From NCBI GenBank assembly GCA_002392545.1, contig DGHF01000217.1:1-9995 (forward strand): 9,995 bases of DNA, in the 5' to 3' direction. The stretch comes from Ruminococcus sp. UBA3855. Lineage in GTDB: Bacteria > Bacillota > Clostridia > Oscillospirales > Ruminococcaceae. Below are positions 4,998 to 9,995 of this stretch, in pieces. Position 1 is the first letter of the stretch. The number at the start of each line of letters is the position of its first letter. The notes below the pieces were generated by a model. That model saw only the letters and a program-made list of their open reading frames with translations, was not told the DNA's origin and did not search any database. The translations under genes were made by a program, and so were the position numbers.

Positions 4998-6794
4998 ATG
5001 GAGGTAAAAGACATTGTTCTTGCGGTGATAATGGTCATCGGAGGGCTTGCGTTCTTTCTCTACGGCATGAATGTGATGTCATCCGGCTTAGAGAAAATGG
5101 CAGGCGGAAAAATGGAACAGGCACTGAAAAAATTAACATCGAACTGGTTTTTCAGTTTACTGCTTGGCACAGGAATTACAATTGTGTTGCAGTCTTCCTC
5201 ATCATTGACAGTTATGCTGGTAGGGCTTGTCAATTGTGGGGTAATGGAAGTCAGTCAGACAGTCGTAGTTATCCTTGGTGCAAACATTGGTACGACGTTC
5301 ACAACATGGTTACTCTGTTTAATGGGAGTAGACACCGACGGACCATTATGGTTATCGCTGTTGAATCCGGAATATTTCTCCTTGATATTTGCGCTGGTGG
5401 GTGCAATCATGATGATGTCCAAAAGTGACGGAAACAGCCGGAAAAAGGACATTGGAAGCTGTTTAGTAGGATTTGCGGTTCTGATGTATGGCATGGTACT
5501 GATGAAGGATGCCGTAGAACCGTTGAAAGATTCAGAACAGTTCCAGCAGTTGTTATTGAAGTTTGACAATCCGCTGTTGGGTGTACTGGTTGGCACAGTG
5601 GTAACAGGCATCATCCAGAGTTCCGCCGCTTCTATCGGCATTCTCCAGACATTGGCAGAAAATACCGGAACAATCACATTTGGAATGGCAATCCCGATTA
5701 TTATGGGTCAAAATATTGGTACTTGTGTAACAGCCCTGATTTCCAGCTTTGGAGTAAACAGAAACGCAAAAAAAGTTGGTATTATTCACATTGCATTCAA
5801 TATCATTGGTACAGTGATATTCCTGACAGTTTATGAAATTCTGGATATGACAATTGGATTTGCATTCTCGAAATGGATTATCAATTCCGTAGGAATTGCA
5901 ATTGTACACACAGTATTCAACGTTCTGACAACGATTTTGCTGTTGCCGTTCTCGAAGGGACTGGAAAAGATTGCAAACCTGATTCTCCCCGACAAAGAGG
6001 AAGAAGAAGAGAAGCCGAAAAAGCCTCAGCATACCCTGCTTGACAAGAGACTGCTGACCACTCCTTCCGTTGCAGTTGCAGAATGTGACGAAGCATCCAG
6101 AAGAATGGCACTCCTTGCCAAAGAAACGGTATTGATGAGTATTTCCCTTTTGACAGACTACGACGAAAAAACCGTCAAGAAAGTATACAAGAACGAAGAC
6201 AAACTTGACAACTATGAGGACAGAATTGGTTCAACCCTCGTACAGTTAAATACAAAGGCACTTTCCGAACATGACAGCCAGATTTCTTCTCGTGTCCTCC
6301 GTGCAATCGGAGACTTTGAACGGCTTGGAGACCATGCCATCAATATCGCTCAAAGTGCAAAGGAAATTTATGACGGCGGTTTGAGTTTCTCCGAAAACGC
6401 ACAGAAAGAAATGCACATTCTCACAACCGCCATTCAGGAAATCCTTGAGAATACTTATAATGTATACATCTCCCTCAATCAGACAGATGCCGCCAACATT
6501 GAACCCCTCGAACAGGTTATTGACTATCTGACCAGAGACATCAAGGCGAACCATGTCAAGCGACTGCAAAAGGGAACATGTACCATTGAAATGGGCTTTG
6601 TGCTTGCGGACATTCTGAACGACTATGAGAGAGTTTCCGACCACTGCTCCAATATTGCAGTATCCGTTATTGAAACCTCTCACGGCATGTTTGAAACTCA
6701 TGACTATTTGAATAAAGTAAAATTTGGAAACAAGAATTTCAACGACAATTTCGAACGCTTTCAGCAGAAGTACCATATTCAGAGCGTAATCTAA
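4998..6794 (+). CDS. Na+/phosphate cotransporter family protein with PhoU-like C-terminal domain
   Basis: A 598-residue membrane protein predicted to import inorganic phosphate with sodium (NptA/YjbB type, Na_Pi_cotrans family). The ATG at 4998 is preceded by GGAGG (4983-4987); earlier in-frame starts would add an unrelated, untranslated-looking leader. Residues 1-330 hold the membrane segments, starting with a helix at about 6-24, and the family's two inverted repeats: QSSSSLT at 65 with GANIGTT at 94, and QSSAAS at 207 with GQNIGTC at 237. An acidic linker PDKEEEEEKPKK follows at 331. Residues about 360-565 form a PhoU-like helical domain with both metal-binding signatures, DFERLGDHAINIA (439-451) and DYERVSDHCSNIA (542-554). 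Such tails are thought to regulate transport. A Pho-box-like repeat upstream suggests induction in low phosphate. Phosphate as substrate is inferred from the family. Confidence 0.93.
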   Translation: MEVKDIVLAVIMVIGGLAFFLYGMNVMSSGLEKMAGGKMEQALKKLTSNWFFSLLLGTGITIVLQSSSSLTVMLVGLVNCGVMEVSQTVVVILGANIGTTFTTWLLCLMGVDTDGPLWLSLLNPEYFSLIFALVGAIMMMSKSDGNSRKKDIGSCLVGFAVLMYGMVLMKDAVEPLKDSEQFQQLLLKFDNPLLGVLVGTVVTGIIQSSAASIGILQTLAENTGTITFGMAIPIIMGQNIGTCVTALISSFGVNRNAKKVGIIHIAFNIIGTVIFLTVYEILDMTIGFAFSKWIINSVGIAIVHTVFNVLTTILLLPFSKGLEKIANLILPDKEEEEEKPKKPQHTLLDKRLLTTPSVAVAECDEASRRMALLAKETVLMSISLLTDYDEKTVKKVYKNEDKLDNYEDRIGSTLVQLNTKALSEHDSQISSRVLRAIGDFERLGDHAINIAQSAKEIYDGGLSFSENAQKEMHILTTAIQEILENTYNVYISLNQTDAANIEPLEQVIDYLTRDIKANHVKRLQKGTCTIEMGFVLADILNDYERVSDHCSNIAVSVIETSHGMFETHDYLNKVKFGNKNFNDNFERFQQKYHIQSVI

Positions 6795-6829
6795 ATAAAG
6801 CCCGCCCTGAAAGAATATTTCCCCTGAGT

Positions 6830-6843
6830 GCATATGCATATGC
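6830..6843. repeat. 14-bp perfect palindrome GCATATGCATATGC
   Basis: A perfect 14-bp palindrome 36 bp after the phosphate-transporter stop codon and about 70 bp upstream of the cellobiose phosphorylase -35. It is too short and A/T-rich, and lacks a following T-run, to be a terminator. It could be a dimeric regulator site. Confidence 0.4.
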
Positions 6844-6898
6844 GAAAATTGTGGCAATGAATGGAAGAACATGAATTTTTATGATAATTTTTCATATT

Positions 6899-6922
6899 TT
6901 TTTGCAAATGCTCTTGCAAAAA
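6899..6922. promoter_or_regulatory. Operator-like inverted repeat over the cellobiose phosphorylase -35
   Basis: TTTTTGCAA (6899-6907), 6-nt spacer ATGCTC, TTGCAAAAA (6914-6922): a perfect 9-bp dyad. The right arm contains the -35 hexamer TTGCAA, so a bound protein would compete with RNA polymerase. A sugar-responsive repressor, for example of the LacI family, is a reasonable guess; the match to the CcpA cre consensus is only partial. Confidence 0.55.
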
Positions 6923-6942
6923 TTCTGACATTATGTTACAAT
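6914..6942 (+). promoter_or_regulatory. Promoter of the cellobiose phosphorylase gene
   Basis: -35 TTGCAA (6914-6919), 17-nt spacer, -10 TACAAT (6937-6942). Transcription would start near 6949, giving a leader of about 56 nt. The gene can therefore be expressed independently of the upstream transporter, although no convincing terminator separates the two. Confidence 0.75.
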
Positions 6943-6985
6943 AGAAGCAGGTGTATATGCACTCTAATATTTTCAGAATCCCAAT

Positions 6986-6997
6986 AAAAAGGAGAGG
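6986..6997 (+). promoter_or_regulatory. Ribosome binding site fixing the cellobiose phosphorylase start
   Basis: AAAAAGGAGAGG ends 7 nt before the ATG at 7005. It rules out the in-frame ATG at 6951, which lies at the transcription start and has no such site. The resulting N-terminus MKYGYFDLANKEYVI matches the family. Confidence 0.85.
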
Positions 6998-7004
6998 AAT
7001 ACCT

Positions 7005-9401
7005 ATGAAGTACGGATACTTTGACCTTGCAAACAAGGAATATGTTATCACCAGACCTGATACCCCTGCACCGTGGGTGAATTACCTCGGCTCGCCGGAA
7101 TATGGTGCAATCGTTTCCAATAATGCAGCTGGATACAGTTTTGTACAGTCCGGAGCGAACGGCAGAATTGCACGTTTCCGCTTTAATTCCACAATGGCAT
7201 TACCGGGTAGATATATTTATCTGCGTGATGCTGAAAATGGTGACTACTGGTCAGCCACATGGCAGCCGGTTGGCAAACCCCTTGACAGCTATAAAAGTGA
7301 ATGCCGTCACGGCACAGCATATTCTGTCATGACTTCCGAATATGCTGGAATCCAGACAGAAACGACTTATTATGTTCCTGCTGGTCAAACCTATGAAGTA
7401 TGGCGCATTAAGATTACCAATGCCAGCGACAAGGAAAGAAAACTTTCTGCATATGGTTTCATTGAATTCACCAATGACAACAACTATGAGCAAGACCAAG
7501 TAAACTTGCAGTATACCCTTTTCATCACTCGCACAGAGAGAAAGGGCAACAAGATTCTCCAGCATATCAACGAAAATTCTGGAAGAGATGCAACAGGTTC
7601 AAACCATAAGGAACGTTTCTTTGGTGTTGTCGGCGGAGAAGTTGCAGACGGATGCGGAAGCCTTGAAAAGTTCATTGGTTCTTACCGGACATACAGCAAC
7701 CCCATCATGGTAGAAGAGGGGCAGTGTGATGACTCCATGAATTTCAATTCCAATGCATGTGGTGCTCTGCGCAACGAAATTACTTTGCAAGCTGGCGAAA
7801 CAAAAGAATTGATTTACCTGCTGGGACAGAAAAATGATGCAGAATCAGCTGAAATCATGGCACATTATGAAAAAGCCGGAGTCGTTGATGAAGAACTCAC
7901 CGCCCTGAAATCCTACTGGCACGGAAAACTCGAAAACTTTGAAGTAGAAACTCCGTCCGAAGAATTTAACAACATGATTAACGTATGGAATGCATACCAG
8001 TGCTTTATCACGTTTATCTGGTCAAGAGCAGCATCATTTATATATTGTGGTCTGCGTAACGGCTACGGTTATCGTGATACTGTTCAGGATATTCAAGGTA
8101 TCATCCACCTTGACCCCGAAATGGCATTAGAGAAAATCCGTTTCATGCTGTCCGCACAGGTCAATAATGGCGGTGGTCTGCCTCTGGTAAAATTCAATCA
8201 CAATGCAGGTCACGAAAACACACCGGATGACCCCGAATATGTCAAGGAAACAGGTCATCCGTCCTATCGTGCAGATGATGCATTGTGGCTGTTCCCGACG
8301 ATTGTCAAGTACATCGGCGAAAGCGGAAATAAAAAATTCCTGAATGAAAAGATTGTTTACGCAAACGGCGGAAAAGCGACTGTTTACGACCATCTCAAGA
8401 AAGCAATTGAATTCTCTCTGAATCACATGGGAGACCATAACATGCCCGCCGGACTTCATGCCGACTGGAACGACTGCCTGCGTTTAGGTGCAAAGGGTGA
8501 ATCCACATTTGTCGCATTCCAGCTGTATTATGCATTGAGCGTGATGCGTGATTTCGCCGCTGACCGTGACGACATTGTATATGTGGCACAGCTCGACAAC
8601 GAAATCGAAAAATTGACAGATGCCCTTGACCAGTGCTGGGACGAAGACCGTTTCATTCGTGGCATTCGTGAAGATGGCGTTCGTGTAGGCGCAAAGAACG
8701 ACCCCGAAGCAAATATGTGGCTGAATCCGCAAAGCTGGGCTGTTATTTCCAAGTTCGGCACAAAAAAGCAGGAAAATACAGCGATGGAAAGTGTCCACAG
8801 CATTCTGAATACTCCCTACGGTGCAAAACTCCTCGAACCGCCTTATAAAGAACACTATTTTGACGGTGCACTGATGCACATTTTCAACGCTGATACAAAA
8901 GAAAACGGCGGTATTTTCTCACAGTCACAAGGTTGGTTGATTTTGGCAGAGGGCTTGCTTGGTCATGGTGACAGAGCATTTGAATATTTCATGGAATCTG
9001 CTCCGGCTGCCATGAATGACAAGGCAGAAATCCGTGTGATGGAACCCTATGTTCATGGACAGTTTACAGAATCGAAGGCTTCACCGTTTGAAGGGCGCAG
9101 TCATGTGCATTGGCTGACAGGTACAGCATCCACGGTAATGGTCGGCTGTACAGAGGGTATCTGCGGTATTCGTCCGGATGCAGATGGTATCAGGATTGTT
9201 CCTTCCATTCCGTCAGCGTGGGACGGCTTTAAGATGAAAAAGGTATTCCGTGGCAAGGTTCTCAATATTGACGTACAGAACCCGAATCACGTTGAAAGCG
9301 GTGTCCGTGAAATTACTCTCAATGGTAAGAAGATGAACGGCGCATATATCAACGCTTCTGACCTTCAGGATGTCAACGAAATTTCCATTGTTTTAGGTTA
9401 A
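7005..9401 (+). CDS. cbp: Cellobiose phosphorylase (GH94)
   Basis: A 798-residue cytosolic enzyme, the usual length for the family, with no signal peptide. It splits cellobiose with inorganic phosphate into glucose-1-phosphate and glucose, saving ATP compared with hydrolysis. The N-terminal beta-sandwich region begins MKYGYFDLANKEYVITRPDTPAPWVNYLGS, highly typical of cellobiose phosphorylases. The (alpha/alpha)6-barrel catalytic region includes YGYRDTVQD (354-362) and HADWNDCL, where the second Asp (residue 490) is the expected general acid. The HVHWLTGTAST segment near the C-terminal part belongs to the phosphate-binding region. A related disaccharide phosphorylase such as cellodextrin or chitobiose phosphorylase is less likely because of the N-terminal match and length. 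It has its own promoter with an operator-like dyad at the -35 and ends before a strong terminator. The neighbouring phosphate importer suits its need for phosphate. No cellobiose transporter is in the window. Confidence 0.95.
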   Translation: MKYGYFDLANKEYVITRPDTPAPWVNYLGSPEYGAIVSNNAAGYSFVQSGANGRIARFRFNSTMALPGRYIYLRDAENGDYWSATWQPVGKPLDSYKSECRHGTAYSVMTSEYAGIQTETTYYVPAGQTYEVWRIKITNASDKERKLSAYGFIEFTNDNNYEQDQVNLQYTLFITRTERKGNKILQHINENSGRDATGSNHKERFFGVVGGEVADGCGSLEKFIGSYRTYSNPIMVEEGQCDDSMNFNSNACGALRNEITLQAGETKELIYLLGQKNDAESAEIMAHYEKAGVVDEELTALKSYWHGKLENFEVETPSEEFNNMINVWNAYQCFITFIWSRAASFIYCGLRNGYGYRDTVQDIQGIIHLDPEMALEKIRFMLSAQVNNGGGLPLVKFNHNAGHENTPDDPEYVKETGHPSYRADDALWLFPTIVKYIGESGNKKFLNEKIVYANGGKATVYDHLKKAIEFSLNHMGDHNMPAGLHADWNDCLRLGAKGESTFVAFQLYYALSVMRDFAADRDDIVYVAQLDNEIEKLTDALDQCWDEDRFIRGIREDGVRVGAKNDPEANMWLNPQSWAVISKFGTKKQENTAMESVHSILNTPYGAKLLEPPYKEHYFDGALMHIFNADTKENGGIFSQSQGWLILAEGLLGHGDRAFEYFMESAPAAMNDKAEIRVMEPYVHGQFTESKASPFEGRSHVHWLTGTASTVMVGCTEGICGIRPDADGIRIVPSIPSAWDGFKMKKVFRGKVLNIDVQNPNHVESGVREITLNGKKMNGAYINASDLQDVNEISIVLG

Positions 9402-9430
9402 TTCCTGAAAACTCACAATATCAAAAAAAT

Positions 9431-9469
9431 TCCGGCATACGCTGTAAAATGAGCGTGTGCCGGATTTTT
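9431..9469. terminator. Strong intrinsic terminator after cellobiose phosphorylase
   Basis: TCCGGCATACGCT (9431-9443) pairs with AGCGTGTGCCGGA (9452-9464), 13 pairs including one T:G wobble, with an 8-nt loop, followed by TTTTT (9465-9469). An A-run before the stem (9423-9429) makes it usable on the minus strand as well. Confidence 0.93.
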
Positions 9470-9494
9470 CATGCTCAAAATAACATAGTCTGAA

Positions 9495-9532
9495 AAAAAG
9501 ACTGCTGTACCAATTAGCACAGCAGTCTTTTT
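9495..9532. terminator. Intrinsic terminator for the minus-strand surface-protein gene (bidirectional)
   Basis: GACTGCTGT (9500-9508) pairs with ACAGCAGTC (9519-9527) around a 10-nt loop. A-run 9493-9499 on the left reads as seven T on the minus strand, and TTTTT (9528-9532) follows on the plus strand. It lies about 45 nt past the stop of the gene ending at 9576 and backs up the terminator at 9431-9469. Confidence 0.92.
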
Positions 9533-9575
9533 GTCATTTGACGGATTTTCCAGCAATATGCAACAGTGGAATGAA

Positions 9576-9995
9576 TTACTTCTTTCTTCTACGGCTGACA
9601 GCCATTGCAAGCATAGAAATTGCAAGAACAGTCACTGTTACAGGAAATTCAGAAGAACCAGTTTGAGGAGAAGAACTTGAGCTGGAACTACCAGACTTGC
9701 TGGAGCTGGAAGAAGAACCGGAAGAACTGGAAGAAGAACCAGAGCTTGAAGACTTAGAACCAGAAGAATTAGAATTATTGCTAGACTTGGTATTGCTCTT
9801 GGTAATCTTAATCAAGCTGTCACTGTCGCTTTCAGTAGCGATAGTATTAACAGTATTTCTTCCATTTGTGAGAACAACAGTTTGCTGACTGCCATTATTC
9901 TGGTTTTTGTCATCATTGCCACCGATGAAATATGCAAGAGTAGTAGTTGTACCAGTTTCCTGAACATCCTTCACAATAGCGGAACTTGTTTCAGT
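9576..9995 (-). CDS. C-terminal part of a cell-wall-anchored surface protein with Ser-rich stalk
   Basis: The reading frame is open to the right edge of the window, so only the last 139 codons are seen; the stop is at 9576. The visible part begins TETSSAIVKDVQETG, continues with an Asn/Thr-rich stretch that may end a folded domain, then a stalk of about 45 residues made almost only of Ser with a few Gly, Lys and Asn. The end has sortase-substrate layout: SPQTG, a hydrophobic helix (FPVTVTVLAISMLAMAV), and a basic tail SRRRKK. Ser replaces Leu of the LPXTG consensus. The natural reading is a protein covalently fixed to peptidoglycan with the stalk spanning the wall; if the motif is not cleaved, it would stay a membrane-anchored protein. 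The N-terminal functional domain is outside the window, so its role (binding, enzyme, scaffold) is unknown. Confidence 0.85.
   Translation of the reverse strand, partial: TETSSAIVKDVQETGTTTTLAYFIGGNDDKNQNNGSQQTVVLTNGRNTVNTIATESDSDSLIKITKSNTKSSNNSNSSGSKSSSSGSSSSSSGSSSSSSKSGSSSSSSSPQTGSSEFPVTVTVLAISMLAMAVSRRRKK
9665..9790 (-). repeat. Low-complexity Ser-codon tract
   Basis: The stalk is encoded by mixed TCC, TCT, AGC, AGT and TCA serine codons in irregular GAAGAA/GAGCTGG-like plus-strand repeats. The tract could change length by slippage or recombination. Its complement yields a spurious Glu/Leu-rich frame on the plus strand. Confidence 0.7.

Noticed and set aside
6795..6903. Terminator after the phosphate transporter (ATGAA/TTCAT followed by a T-run at 6897-6903)
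   Set aside because: The stem is only 5 A/T-rich pairs with a 15-nt loop. It is too weak to call as an intrinsic terminator.
9697..9888. Plus-strand Glu/Leu-rich open frame
   Set aside because: It is the complement of the poly-Ser stalk codons and is explained by low complexity.

Overview
The window looks like a piece of chromosome from an anaerobic, fibre-degrading gut or rumen Firmicute, most plausibly a Ruminococcus-type member of the Oscillospiraceae (Ruminococcaceae). This rests on a cytosolic GH94 cellobiose phosphorylase, a clostridial-type aspartate kinase (VPSAPGKR motif), a BspA-like leucine-rich-repeat protein, and a Ser-rich surface protein with an LPXTG-like anchor. The bases also fit: A+T-rich intergenic DNA, strong AGGAGG-type ribosome binding sites and consensus sigma-A promoters with 17-nt spacers. 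The genus is an inference.

Layout from left to right. (1) The 5' part of an initiator tRNA-fMet on the minus strand, cut by the window edge, with a consensus promoter. (2) A secreted CAP/SCP-domain protein on the minus strand with a cysteine-rich tail holding four CVGENC motifs. (3) A divergent promoter region with two striking inverted repeats, then a plus-strand BspA-like LRR protein with 20 repeat units and a different helical C-terminal domain. (4) A bidirectional terminator, then aspartate kinase on the minus strand. (5) A divergent intergenic region with a Pho-box-like direct repeat, then a plus-strand Na+/phosphate cotransporter with a PhoU-like tail. (6) On the same strand, cellobiose phosphorylase with its own promoter, whose -35 lies in a perfect 9-bp inverted repeat. 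(7) Two strong hairpin terminators between convergent genes, then the C-terminal end of a minus-strand cell-wall-anchored protein that runs off the right edge.

Functionally the genes are mostly separate single-gene transcription units. The one attractive link is the phosphate importer next to cellobiose phosphorylase: the enzyme consumes inorganic phosphate to split cellobiose into glucose and glucose-1-phosphate, and the importer supplies phosphate. The importer promoter carries a direct repeat shaped like a PhoP/PhoB site, and the phosphorylase promoter carries an operator-like dyad.

I saw no CRISPR array, transposase, phage gene, rRNA or defence system. The most noteworthy signals are regulatory dyads and direct repeats, the recent 138-bp duplication inside the LRR gene, and the cysteine-rich tail of the CAP protein.
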